From Acetobacter aceti NBRC 14818 (GTDB taxonomy: Bacteria > Pseudomonadota > Alphaproteobacteria > Acetobacterales > Acetobacteraceae): a DNA stretch of 64,000 bases. Positions 25,782 through 34,209 of this stretch are shown here, one piece after another. The position numbers and the translations under genes were made by a program. The DNA lies in NCBI RefSeq assembly GCF_000193495.2, contig NZ_AP023410.1:124001-188000 (forward strand), written 5' to 3'. Every line of letters starts with the position of its first letter. The first letter of the stretch is position 1. The notes under the pieces were generated by a model, which did not search any database, was not told where the DNA came from, and saw nothing but the letters and a program-made list of their open reading frames with translations.

Positions 25782-27863
25782 ATGTCGCGTTTGAAGAATA
25801 AAGTCCGTCAGTCCGTCCTTTTTTCCTCCCTGTCCAGCCTGATGCTGGCCTCAAGTCTGGCCACACCAGCGATGGCCGCCACAGCCGAGCATGGGCCTGC
25901 CATCAAGCCCTGGGGGTTTGATCTGGCCGGACGCGATACGACGCTTTTGCCCGGCAATGATTTCTTCGATTATGCGAATGGACAGGCCGTAAAAGCCATT
26001 ACGATCCCGCCTGACCGGACGTCTTTCGGTGTGTTCGACGCCCTGCGTGATCTGTCCCAGAAGCGCGTGCGTGACATCCTTGCGGATCTGGCGAAAAAAC
26101 GCATTGTCGCGCCGCAGACGACGGAGCAGAAGCTGGCGGTGTATTATACCAGCTTCATGAATGAAAAAGCGGTCGAGGCGCTGGGAGCGAGGCCCCTTCA
26201 GGACGATCTTGCGGCCATCCGGGCGCTAAAAACGTCAGCTGAATTCGCTCATCTGATCGGAACCGGACAGACATCTTTCCAGTTTTCCGCCTTCTCCCTG
26301 TACATACAGCCGGACGCCAAGGATCCGACACGGTTCGCGCTCACGCTGGATCAGGGTGGTCTGGGCATGCCCGACCGGGACTATTATCTGAAGCCGGAAT
26401 TCGCTGCGAAAAAGACGGCGTATGAAGCCTATATCGCGAAAATGCTGACCCTTGTGGGCTGGCAGGACGCCGAGGCTCGCGCGAAGGATATTGTTGCGCT
26501 GGAAAGCAAGCTGGCCGAAGTGCACTGGCCGCGTGTTGATCTGCGTGATCCCGACAAGACCTACAATCCGTTTACAGTCGCCAGCCTGACAGAAAAAGCG
26601 CCGGGCTTTGATTGGAGCGCGTGGCTGGATGGCGCTGGCCTGACAGTGCAGCAGGCAGACGCCGCCAGAATTATCGTTGGTGAGCCTTCCGCGATTACCG
26701 GACAGGCGAAACTGCTGGGGGCTGCGCCACTGCCGGTTTTGCAGGCGTGGCTGGCCTTCCATCTGATCAACAACTCCGCCTCGACGTTGTCTTCCGCCTT
26801 TGTAAACGCGTCCTATGACTTTAACCGCAAGACCATAGCGGGGCAGCCGAAACTGGCAGCGCGCTGGAAACGGGCAACGGACGCCACGGACAACGCGATG
26901 GGCTGGGCGATTGGCAAGATTTATGTCGACCGGTATTTTCCGCCTGAGAGCAAGGTCAAAATGGAGGCGCTCACGACCCGCCTGAAAGCGGCGTTCCGGG
27001 TCAGGCTCCAGAATAACAGCTGGATGTCCGAGGCCACAAAGCAGCACGCGCTTGTCAAGCTGGATCACTTTGACATTCAGGTCGGTTATCCCAAGAAATC
27101 CCGTGATTACAGCGATCTGACGGTCACATCGGGTGACGTGTATGGCAACGCCGCCCGCGCAGTCGCCTTTGAGTGGCGTTACTGGTTGGCGCATCTCGGC
27201 AAGCCGGTGGATCGCGATGAGTGGGATATGACGCCGCAGACGGTGAACGCCTACAACAATCCGGTCTTCAACGAGGTTGTGTTCCCGGCCTCGATCCTTC
27301 AGCCGCCATTTTTTGACCCGCACGCGGATGACGCCGTCAATTACGGTGCGATCGGCGGCGTTATCGGCCACGAGATGACGCACAGTTTCGATGATGAAGG
27401 TCGCAAATTCGATGAAAATGGCCGTCTGAGCGACTGGTGGACCAAAGAGGATGCCGCCCGTTTCGAGAAACTCGGCGAACGGCTGGGCGCGCAGTATGAT
27501 GCGTTTGAAGTGCTGCCGGGCGTGCATCTGAACGGCAAGCTGACAATGGGCGAGAACATCGCTGATCTCGGCGGTCTGACTCTGGCGCTGGATGCCTATC
27601 ATGCTTCCCTGACTGGCAAGGATATGCCGATTCTGAACGGTATAAGCGGTGATCAACGCGTGTTTCTGGGATGGGCGCAGGTCTGGCGGATGAAGGTGCG
27701 TGAGGATCGCGCCAGACAGCTGGCCGTGATCGACCCACATTCGGCTCCCGCCGCCCGCGTCAATCTGCCTGCGCACAACATCGACGCCTGGTACAAGGCC
27801 TGGAATGTGCAGCCTGACCAGAAGCTGTATCTTTCACCGGACCAGCGGGTAAAAATCTGGTAG
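25782..27863 (+). CDS. M13 family metallopeptidase (neprilysin/PepO-like), exported
   Basis: 693 residues from the ATG at 25782; an in-frame GTG at 25758 is less likely. The signal peptide ends near A-M-A-A. The M13 N-terminal domain is followed by the catalytic domain: N-A-Y-N-N-P substrate motif, F-P-A-S-I-L-Q-P-P-F-F, zinc motif H-E-M-T-H-S-F-D-D-E-G-R, and E-N-I-A-D-L-G-G supplying the third ligand. It cleaves oligopeptides in the periplasm. Followed by a hairpin, so probably monocistronic. Confidence 0.93.
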   Translation: MSRLKNKVRQSVLFSSLSSLMLASSLATPAMAATAEHGPAIKPWGFDLAGRDTTLLPGNDFFDYANGQAVKAITIPPDRTSFGVFDALRDLSQKRVRDILADLAKKRIVAPQTTEQKLAVYYTSFMNEKAVEALGARPLQDDLAAIRALKTSAEFAHLIGTGQTSFQFSAFSLYIQPDAKDPTRFALTLDQGGLGMPDRDYYLKPEFAAKKTAYEAYIAKMLTLVGWQDAEARAKDIVALESKLAEVHWPRVDLRDPDKTYNPFTVASLTEKAPGFDWSAWLDGAGLTVQQADAARIIVGEPSAITGQAKLLGAAPLPVLQAWLAFHLINNSASTLSSAFVNASYDFNRKTIAGQPKLAARWKRATDATDNAMGWAIGKIYVDRYFPPESKVKMEALTTRLKAAFRVRLQNNSWMSEATKQHALVKLDHFDIQVGYPKKSRDYSDLTVTSGDVYGNAARAVAFEWRYWLAHLGKPVDRDEWDMTPQTVNAYNNPVFNEVVFPASILQPPFFDPHADDAVNYGAIGGVIGHEMTHSFDDEGRKFDENGRLSDWWTKEDAARFEKLGERLGAQYDAFEVLPGVHLNGKLTMGENIADLGGLTLALDAYHASLTGKDMPILNGISGDQRVFLGWAQVWRMKVREDRARQLAVIDPHSAPAARVNLPAHNIDAWYKAWNVQPDQKLYLSPDQRVKIW

Positions 27864-27880
27864 TCTGCGACTGACTTTCG

Positions 27881-27908
27881 GAGGGCCGTCCTGAACTGAC
27901 GGACCCTC
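27881..27908 (+). terminator. Hairpin after the M13 peptidase gene
   Basis: GAGGGCCGTC (27881-27890) pairs with GACGGACCCTC (27898-27908) with one bulged base, 18 bases after the stop. The downstream bases are pyrimidine-rich but not a T-run. Confidence 0.55.
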
Positions 27909-27952
27909 GTTCCGCCTCTTCCTTCTTTGGATACAGAAAAGAACATTTCCTG

Positions 27953-28708
27953 ATGACCGCATTTACACTCGCCTATCGGAACACTCCTCTGCACGCTGTG
28001 GTTGCGGCAGCCGTTGCGCGAGTTCTGGAGGCTTATGAGATCGAGCCGGATTACATCGCGGGAGATGACGCCTCTCTTGCGAAAATGATGACCGACGGGG
28101 AGATTGATCTTTTCGCCACGGCATGGCTGCCGACGATGGATGAGGGACTTCTCTCTCCCGTCGTGGAAACACTGGGTAATCTGTATCGCCCCAGCTTCGG
28201 TTTCTTTGTTTCGGAAAGTGCGGGAAGCGCCCTGTCAGGACTGTCCTCAATCGAAGGGCTGGCGGCGTCATCCGTTGCGCGCAATCTCATCACCCCGGAA
28301 AGCCTTGTTTCCCGGGTGCGGCAGGTTGTGGCGGGCTATCGTCTGACGGAAGCGGGATTCACCATAGAATCCCAGCCGGATGAGCAGGCGTACGAGACAG
28401 CCGCAGCTGCGGTGGAAGCTGGAGAGCCTGTCGTCCTGCCGCTTTTCACGCCGTGCTATCTCATTCACTCCATCCCACTTCGTCCGCTTGCTGACCCTAA
28501 AGGTGCGGCAGGCCCAGAACTGGAAGCGCGTCTGCTGATCAACAAGGAATCGCGCGCAAAGGCGGATAGCGATCTGATTGACGAGCTGGATGAACTGACG
28601 CTTGGCAACAAGGTTGTGAGCGCCCTCGACAACGCAGTCCGTCATCTGGGCATGAGCGCTGATGAAGCTGCCGAGGAATGGCAGCGCGGCAAGCTTCTGC
28701 CTCGCTGA
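27953..28708 (+). CDS. OpuAC-type glycine-betaine-like binding protein without signal peptide
   Basis: 251 residues. The fold of glycine-betaine/choline binding proteins is indicated by the segments G-E-I-D-L-F-A-T-A-W-L-P, L-Y-R-P-S-F-G-F-F-V, and P-V-V-L-P-L-F-T-P-C-Y-L-I-H. Unlike normal periplasmic receptors, it begins directly with strand 1 (M-T-A-F-T-L-A-Y-R-N-T-P-L) and has no signal peptide or lipobox. No ABC ATPase or permease gene is near. It may be a cytoplasmic ligand sensor or an enzyme-like derivative. It is first of three closely spaced genes (12- and 9-base gaps). Confidence 0.75.
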   Translation: MTAFTLAYRNTPLHAVVAAAVARVLEAYEIEPDYIAGDDASLAKMMTDGEIDLFATAWLPTMDEGLLSPVVETLGNLYRPSFGFFVSESAGSALSGLSSIEGLAASSVARNLITPESLVSRVRQVVAGYRLTEAGFTIESQPDEQAYETAAAAVEAGEPVVLPLFTPCYLIHSIPLRPLADPKGAAGPELEARLLINKESRAKADSDLIDELDELTLGNKVVSALDNAVRHLGMSADEAAEEWQRGKLLPR

Positions 28709-28720
28709 GGAGGGCGGAGA

Positions 28721-29041
28721 GTGTCGTCGGTCACGCCAGATTGCATGGACCCGCAGGCTGTTCCGCAGCTTCATGGCGTGGAGGGTATCCGCCTCGCCAT
28801 GGCTATGACTGACACACATCAGTTGAGTGTGGGTGAGGGAAGCGAGGCGGTGGCCGTGCAGCTTCCTCCGCAGGCACGCGGAATTTTTCCGTTGATCGAC
28901 GGGCGCAACACGGTGGCGGATCTCGCGGCCCGGCTAGAGACGCGCGGGGTTGATGCATCCCAGTTCGAAACCGTGTGGCGGGACACCGTGGCGGCGTTAG
29001 CTCCTTTTGGACTGCTTGCGGTCTCTCTGCCGTCTTCCTGA
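28721..29041 (+). CDS. Small PqqD/winged-helix-like protein, hypothetical
   Basis: 106 residues from GTG at 28721, preceded by a GGAGGGCGGAGA purine stretch; an internal ATG (residue 27 or 29) would give a shorter form. The body, Q-A-R-G-I-F-P-L-I-D-G-R-N-T-V-A-D-L-A then A-L-A-P-F-G-L-L, has the helix-turn-wing pattern seen in PqqD-like domains and in C-terminal modules of some methyltransferases. No catalytic residues are evident. Tight coupling to the OpuAC-like and YdcF-like genes suggests a shared role. Function unknown. Confidence 0.55.
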   Translation: MSSVTPDCMDPQAVPQLHGVEGIRLAMAMTDTHQLSVGEGSEAVAVQLPPQARGIFPLIDGRNTVADLAARLETRGVDASQFETVWRDTVAALAPFGLLAVSLPSS

Positions 29042-29050
29042 AGAACCGAG

Positions 29051-29545
29051 ATGCTTCCTGTCATCGTTTTTGGCGCCGCTCTATATCCTGACGGCTCGCC
29101 GCGGCCCACTCTCTTGGCGCGTGTGCGGACCGCACTTGGTTTTGGCGCACAACACAGTGACAGCCTGTATGTCGTGACCGGTGGCATTCCGCAGGCCGGA
29201 CGGACCGAAGCGGATGTGATGGCCGATCTGCTGTTGTCGGCGGGCGTGTCGGAAGAAGCCATCCTGCGGGAGGATGGCTCGGCTGATACGTGTGATTCCG
29301 CCATTGCCTGCACGAAGCTTCTGCATGCGCGGGGATATGGTGGCCCTGTAGCAGTCGTCACAAGTGATTTTCACATGATGCGCTGTGTCGCCATGCTGCG
29401 GGCGCTGGGCTGGATCACCGTATCTGTTTCCGCGCCTTCGCGCACCGATTTGTCACGCAGGCGCAGGCTTTGGGTGCATCTGCGGGAATACCCGGCGACA
29501 GTCTGGGATGTCCTGCTGGTGCTGATCTGGCGCTTTTCTCAGTAG
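29051..29545 (+). CDS. YdcF/DUF218 family protein
   Basis: 164 residues. Opens with V-I-V-F-G-A-A-L and carries the DUF218 signatures V-V-T-G-G-I-P-Q-A-G-R-T-E-A, the acidic E-D-G-S-A-D-T-C-D-S-A and V-V-T-S-D-F-H-M-M-R. Unlike many members it has no transmembrane anchor. The family includes SanA/YdcF-like proteins connected with envelope integrity, with Rossmann-like nucleotide binding; the reaction is unknown. Its last codons overlap the end of the small zinc-ribbon gene on the other strand. Confidence 0.8.
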   Translation: MLPVIVFGAALYPDGSPRPTLLARVRTALGFGAQHSDSLYVVTGGIPQAGRTEADVMADLLLSAGVSEEAILREDGSADTCDSAIACTKLLHARGYGGPVAVVTSDFHMMRCVAMLRALGWITVSVSAPSRTDLSRRRRLWVHLREYPATVWDVLLVLIWRFSQ

Positions 29546-29823
29546 GACGCTTCGTTCTTAGAGAGCGGGGTTGGGATGCGGACGTAAGCCGTGTTCATCG
29601 TAACGGTCGCTGCGAGGGCAACCCGCCCAGTGGCGTGTTCCGCATGAGCTTGCATCGTGCCACTCTTCGATGGGCCGTGCAGACGGACATGCCCCTTGCA
29701 TTCGCGGCACCGGAAGCTTCGTGCCTTGCGGTCATCAGGTTTCATGGAGAGCGCCGTCAGTACAGTCATCGGCCGCCAGACGCCGTCCGTGCCTTTGACA
29801 TCAATATCCGTTGCCAGAACCAT
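29539..29823 (-). CDS. Small zinc-ribbon protein, CoiA-N-terminus-like
   Basis: 94 residues from the ATG at 29823, with GAGGA five to six bases upstream. A putative zinc site is C39-x2-C42 (F-R-C-R-E-C-K) with H60 and H63 (A-H-A-E-H), flanked by basic residues. The spacing recalls the zinc ribbon that opens CoiA-like competence nucleases, but no nuclease domain follows. The gene is convergent with the YdcF-like gene and overlaps its end by seven bases. It lies in a longer antisense frame that continues into fabD, but the ribosome binding site marks this start. Confidence 0.6.
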   Translation of the reverse strand: MVLATDIDVKGTDGVWRPMTVLTALSMKPDDRKARSFRCRECKGHVRLHGPSKSGTMQAHAEHATGRVALAATVTMNTAYVRIPTPLSKNEASY

Positions 29824-30039
29824 TTTCGTCCTCACGCTTTCAGAAAAAGAAAAAACTGGGTTTCCTGCAGGATGTCTGACGTGGAATGACGATTTGTTAA
29901 CAAGGGTAACAATGGCCTCTGCATTGACATTCCGTGACGTTTTCCTTTCATCACCCTGTGTATTGCCGGATTTTCCGCACTTACAGGCCCGCCGGACGAC
30001 GGGCTGATCGCATTCCATCATCAGTCCAGGAGCTACTGA

Positions 30040-31011
30040 ATGTCTGTCTACGCCTTTGTTTTTCCGGGTCAGGGAAGTCAGTCTCCCGGCATGGGACAGG
30101 ATCTGGCGGATGCGTTTCCGGCAGCGCGGGAAGTCTTTCAGGAAGTTGATGACGCGCTTGAACAGAAGCTTTCCAAGATCATTTTTGAAGGCCCGGCGGA
30201 AGAACTGACCAGCACCGAAAACACCCAGCCTGCCCTGATGGCGGTTTCGATGGCCGTGGTCCGGGTTCTGGAGCGGGAAGGGGGCGTGGATTTCGCCACC
30301 AAGGCGACGCTGATGGCCGGTCACTCTCTTGGTGAATATTCCGCGCTTGCTGCGGCCCGCTCTTTCGGAATTGCTGAAACGGCCCGTCTGCTGCGTCTGC
30401 GTGGTCGTGCGATGCAGCGCGCTGTGCCCGCTGGTGAAGGTGGTATGGCCGCGCTGATCGGCGTGACACCTGAGCAGGCGCAGGAAGTGTGCGAGGAAGC
30501 GGCGGTTCTCAAAGTTGAAGGACTGCCGGATCAGCGCGAGATTCTTGAAGTGGCCAATGACAATGGCGGTGGTCAGATCGTGATTTCCGGTCAGATGGCG
30601 GCCATCGACCGGGCAATTGTGATCGCCAAGGAAAAGGGCATCAAACGGGCCGTCAAACTGCCTGTATCTGCTCCATTCCACAGTTCCCTGATGCGTCCCG
30701 CGGCGGATGAGATGGCAGAGGCTCTGGATAAAGCTGAGGTGAAAGCGCCCATCGTGCCGATCGTTGCCAACGTGACGGCCGCGAAAGTGACATCTCCCGA
30801 CATGATTCGTGAACTGCTGGTCAAGCAGGTGACCGGTACGGTCCGCTGGCGTGAGAGTGTCGATGCGATGGTCGGCATGGGCGTCGATCATTTTGTGGAA
30901 CTCGGAGCGGGCAAAGTTCTTTCAGGCCTGATTCGTCGGATTGCGCCGGATGCAAAAACCGAGTCTGTCGGCACGCTCGACACGATCGACAGTTTTCTCC
31001 GGACCCTCTGA
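30040..31011 (+). CDS. fabD: Malonyl-CoA:ACP transacylase FabD
   Basis: 323 residues; CAGGAG precedes the ATG by eight bases. F-P-G-Q-G-S-Q at 8-14 and the nucleophile S96 in G-H-S-L-G-E-Y are present, with the catalytic His at 214 (A-P-F-H-S-S) and Q at 63 in T-Q-P-A. The enzyme loads malonyl groups from CoA onto ACP for type II fatty acid synthesis. It is first in the fabD-fabG-acpP-fabF series. Confidence 0.97.
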   Translation: MSVYAFVFPGQGSQSPGMGQDLADAFPAAREVFQEVDDALEQKLSKIIFEGPAEELTSTENTQPALMAVSMAVVRVLEREGGVDFATKATLMAGHSLGEYSALAAARSFGIAETARLLRLRGRAMQRAVPAGEGGMAALIGVTPEQAQEVCEEAAVLKVEGLPDQREILEVANDNGGGQIVISGQMAAIDRAIVIAKEKGIKRAVKLPVSAPFHSSLMRPAADEMAEALDKAEVKAPIVPIVANVTAAKVTSPDMIRELLVKQVTGTVRWRESVDAMVGMGVDHFVELGAGKVLSGLIRRIAPDAKTESVGTLDTIDSFLRTL

Positions 31012-31060
31012 CGGTCCTTTCCTCCTTCGGTCTGATTTCATTCGAACAGGACAGAGATTT

Positions 31061-31804
31061 ATGTTCAGTCTTTCCAACAAGGTTGCGCTCGTTACCGGCG
31101 CAACTGGCGGCATCGGCGAGGCCATCGCCCGTCAGCTTCACCAGCAGGGCGCGACGGTCGTGCTTTCCGGCACCCGCGAATCCGTTCTGGAAGAACGGGC
31201 GGCGGCTCTGGGTGGAGAGCGTGTGCATGTCGTGGCAGCCGACCTGTCCGACCCGGCTGCGGCGGAACAGCTTGTGTTCCGCGCCGAGGAAGTCGCCGGA
31301 GCGCCTCTCGATATTCTCGTGAATAATGCGGGGCTTACGCGGGACATGCTGGCCATCCGCATGAAGGACGAGGACTGGTCGAAGGTGATCGAGGTCGATC
31401 TGGCTTCGCCGTTCCGACTCTGCCGTGCAGCGCTCAAGGGCATGCTGCGTCGGCGTGCCGGACGCATCATCAGCATTGCATCAGTGGTCGGGACAACCGG
31501 CAATGCCGGTCAGGCCAACTATGCCGCCGCCAAGGCCGGTCTGGTGGGCATGACCAAGTCTCTGGCTCAGGAAGCCGGCTCCCGTGGCGTGACGTTGAAC
31601 GTGGTGGCCCCGGGCTTTATCGCCACGGCGATGACGGATGTGCTGCCGGATGCGCAGAAGGAGAAGCTGGTGGGGTCTATCCCGCTTGGCCGCATGGGCT
31701 CGCCCGACGATGTGGCGTCCGCCGTGGTTTATCTGGCGTCGGAAGAGGCAGCATGGGTCACCGGTGCGACATTGCATGTCAATGGCGGGATGGCGATGAT
31801 ATAA
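31061..31804 (+). CDS. fabG: 3-oxoacyl-ACP reductase FabG
   Basis: 247 residues from the ATG at 31061. Cofactor motif T-G-A-T-G-G-I-G at 12-19, N-N-A-G at 88-91, and the catalytic S141, Y154, K158 are all in place. The C-terminus V-T-G-A-T-L-H-V-N-G-G-M is typical of FabG. It reduces 3-oxoacyl-ACP with NADPH. The gap to fabD is 49 bases, so it is probably co-transcribed; a 273-base gap to acpP follows. Confidence 0.96.
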   Translation: MFSLSNKVALVTGATGGIGEAIARQLHQQGATVVLSGTRESVLEERAAALGGERVHVVAADLSDPAAAEQLVFRAEEVAGAPLDILVNNAGLTRDMLAIRMKDEDWSKVIEVDLASPFRLCRAALKGMLRRRAGRIISIASVVGTTGNAGQANYAAAKAGLVGMTKSLAQEAGSRGVTLNVVAPGFIATAMTDVLPDAQKEKLVGSIPLGRMGSPDDVASAVVYLASEEAAWVTGATLHVNGGMAMI

Positions 31805-32077
31805 GACGAATTGCTTGGAATTCGTTGCTGAGACTACCTTTTCTCAAAAACGTGAGCTAAGGAAGGTGACCGGTTTTGAACACGGTGCGATCATGAAACG
31901 TCATGCTTTTCATGCATCCGCTTGGCGGCGGGAATATTTCCGTGCTAATCGCCCCCGCAGCCTCGTTGGGCATACCTCGGTTGCCCCGTTCGAATGCCCT
32001 GCTCCGGCTTGTGGCCGGGACGGGGTGAGCGCCAACCATTAGCCCTAAATGCTTGGGCATACAGGAAGCAGAAACAG

Positions 32078-32317
32078 ATGAGCGAAATCGCTGATAAGGT
32101 TAAGAAGATCGTCGTCGAGCATCTCGGCGTTGAAGAGAGCAAGGTGACACCGGACGCGTCGTTCATCGACGATCTGGGTGCAGACAGCCTCGACACGGTC
32201 GAACTGGTGATGGCGTTTGAAGAGGCTTTCAACGTAGAGATCCCGGAAGACGCAGCCGAGAAGATCGCAACCGTGAAAGACGCGATTGATTACATCGAGG
32301 CACAGAAAGCCGCTTAA
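32078..32317 (+). CDS. acpP: Acyl carrier protein
   Basis: 79 residues, strongly acidic, with the phosphopantetheine attachment Ser at 37 in L-G-A-D-S-L-D. AGGAAG lies about ten bases before the ATG. It carries growing acyl chains for the neighbouring Fab enzymes. The long upstream gap, with small GC-rich hairpins near 32000-32060, suggests it has its own promoter in addition to read-through from fabG, as expected for a very abundant protein. Confidence 0.98.
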   Translation: MSEIADKVKKIVVEHLGVEESKVTPDASFIDDLGADSLDTVELVMAFEEAFNVEIPEDAAEKIATVKDAIDYIEAQKAA

Positions 32318-32387
32318 GGTTCTCTGTATCTGACGGGTCCATGCAACTGGTGCGCGGACCCATTTTGTTCTGGAAATCAGGGGGCGA

Positions 32388-33680
32388 GTGAGCTTGCTGC
32401 AGTCGGGCGGATCAGATTTGGGACGGAGACGCGTGGTCGTCACCGGTATGGGGATGGTAACGCCTCTCGGACTTGGTACCGAGAACGTCTGGAAGCGTCT
32501 CATCGCGGGTGAAAGCGGGATTGACCGTATTCACTCGTTCGATCCGAGCGAACTTGCGGCGCATATCGGTGGTGAGGTGCCGGAAGGCCCTACCTCCGAG
32601 GGCAAGCTCACCATTTCGGACTGGATTCCTGTCAAGGACCAGAAGAAGATGGATCGCTTCATCCATCTCGGAATGATCGCGGCCGCAGAGGCTGTCGAGG
32701 ATTCCGGGTGGAAGCCCGAGTCGGAGGAAGATCGCTGCGCTACCGGCGTGCAGATCGGCTCCGGTATCGGTGGTCTTCAGACAATCTACGATGCCTCCAT
32801 CACGGTGTATGAGGGGCGGGCAAAGCGTCTGTCTCCGTTCTTCATTCCGTCGGCGCTGGGCAATCTGGTATCCGGAAACGTATCGATCCGGTACGGTTTC
32901 AAAGGGCCGAATCATTCAGCGGTGACAGCCTGCGCCACAGGCGTTCATGCGATTGGTGATGCCGCGCGTCTCATCATGCTCGGCGACGCCGATGTGATGA
33001 TCGCCGGTGGTGCTGAGGCAACGGTCTGCAAGCTCGGTATCGCTGGGTTCTGCTCGGCCCGTGCGCTTTCCACCGGTTTCAACGATCGCCCGAAACAGGC
33101 TTCCCGCCCGTGGGACCGCGACCGTGACGGTTTCGTCATGGGCGAGGGCGCCGGCATCGTTGTGCTTGAGGAATACGAGCACGCGAAGAAGCGTGGCGCC
33201 AAGATCTACGGTGAAGTCGTGGGTTACGGCATGTCCGGTGACGCGCATCACATCACGGCTCCTGCCGAGGGTCATGAGGGTGCGTATCGCGCCATGTTCG
33301 CGGCTGTCCGTAGCGCCGGTATCACGCCGGGTGACATCGGTTATGTGAACGCTCACGGCACGTCCACCATGGCGGATGATCTTGAGCTGGATGCAGTCGA
33401 GCGTCTCTTTGGTGACGATGGACGCAAGGTGGCCATGTCTTCCACCAAGTCAGCCATCGGTCACCTTCTGGGTGCTGCCGGTGCTGTGGAAGCCATGTTC
33501 TCCATGCTGGCCATTCGTGACGGCGTTGTTCCGCCGACGCTCAACCTCGACAACCCATCACGGGAAAGCATTATCGACCGCGTGGCGCATGAAGCGCAGC
33601 AGCGTAAGGTCAATATTGCGCTCTCAAACAGTTTTGGCTTTGGTGGCACCAACGCCAGTGTGATCGTCCGCGGCGTCTGA
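32388..33680 (+). CDS. fabF: 3-oxoacyl-ACP synthase II FabF
   Basis: 430 residues from GTG at 32388, preceded by GGGGGCGA. The thiolase-fold active site has C182 in T-A-C-A-T-G, the first His in N-A-H-G-T-S-T and the second in I-G-H-L-L-G-A-A-G-A. FabF condenses malonyl-ACP with acyl-ACP and, in proteobacteria, extends palmitoleate to cis-vaccenate, the main membrane fatty acid of acetic acid bacteria. A clean terminator follows. Confidence 0.97.
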   Translation: MSLLQSGGSDLGRRRVVVTGMGMVTPLGLGTENVWKRLIAGESGIDRIHSFDPSELAAHIGGEVPEGPTSEGKLTISDWIPVKDQKKMDRFIHLGMIAAAEAVEDSGWKPESEEDRCATGVQIGSGIGGLQTIYDASITVYEGRAKRLSPFFIPSALGNLVSGNVSIRYGFKGPNHSAVTACATGVHAIGDAARLIMLGDADVMIAGGAEATVCKLGIAGFCSARALSTGFNDRPKQASRPWDRDRDGFVMGEGAGIVVLEEYEHAKKRGAKIYGEVVGYGMSGDAHHITAPAEGHEGAYRAMFAAVRSAGITPGDIGYVNAHGTSTMADDLELDAVERLFGDDGRKVAMSSTKSAIGHLLGAAGAVEAMFSMLAIRDGVVPPTLNLDNPSRESIIDRVAHEAQQRKVNIALSNSFGFGGTNASVIVRGV

Positions 33681-33711
33681 GCCAGACGCTCTTCGAACGG
33701 TTATCATTCAG

Positions 33712-33739
33712 CAGGCCATCTTCGGATGGCCTGTTTCAT
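33712..33739 (+). terminator. Intrinsic terminator after fabF
   Basis: CAGGCCATC (33712-33720), a TTCG tetraloop, and GATGGCCTG (33725-33733) make a perfect 9-bp hairpin followed by TTTCAT. Confidence 0.85.
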
Positions 33740-33766
33740 ATCTGACCCGATACAGGTGTTTGTTTC

Positions 33767-34015
33767 ATGAGCGATACTCTTCCAGACCGTCTGTCCGTTG
33801 ATCCGGAAAGCCCATTCTACAACGAAGAGCTTCTGGCCCGTGGAATCGGTATCCGCTTCAAGGGCGTCGAAAAGACCAACGTTGAGGAATATTGCCTCAG
33901 CGAAAACTGGGTGCGGGTCGCAGTGGGCAAGTCGCTTGACCGTCGTGGCAAGCCGATGACGATGAAACTTCAGGGGCCAGTTGAAGTTTGGATCAAAGGC
34001 AACGAAGAAGCCTGA
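33767..34015 (+). CDS. DUF3297 family protein
   Basis: 82 residues. The whole length matches the small DUF3297 family found in alphaproteobacteria: L-P-D-R-L-S-V-D-P-x-S-P-F-Y opening, G-I-R-F-K-G-V-E-K-T-N-V-E-E-Y-C in the middle, and a final G-P-V-E-V-W. Function not known; it looks like a small cytosolic protein. It lies alone between fabF and the sulfide:quinone oxidoreductase gene, with a possible GC-rich hairpin at 34025-34051 downstream. Confidence 0.85.
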   Translation: MSDTLPDRLSVDPESPFYNEELLARGIGIRFKGVEKTNVEEYCLSENWVRVAVGKSLDRRGKPMTMKLQGPVEVWIKGNEEA

Positions 34016-34209
34016 GATATGAAGCCTGCCGTACGATGAGTGCGGCGGGTGGTCGCTACACTTTCAGCACGTCCAAAAGGCTGTGTTGATTGCCCAATGC
34101 GGATATGCGCGCTCTCATGAGAGAGAGGCCTTGATGCAACTCTCCTCTGAGCGCAGGCTTACACACACTCGTGATGTGAAACTGCATTCCTTTGAAGGAG
34201 ACGAAGATC

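Noticed and set aside
26235..27776. 513-codon open frame opposite the M13 peptidase
   Set aside because: Antisense to a gene with an intact HEMTH zinc motif; composition typical of a shadow frame.
29824..30891. N-terminal extension of the small zinc-ribbon frame into fabD antisense
   Set aside because: The composition changes to shadow type upstream of 29823, and the ribosome binding site marks the shorter start.
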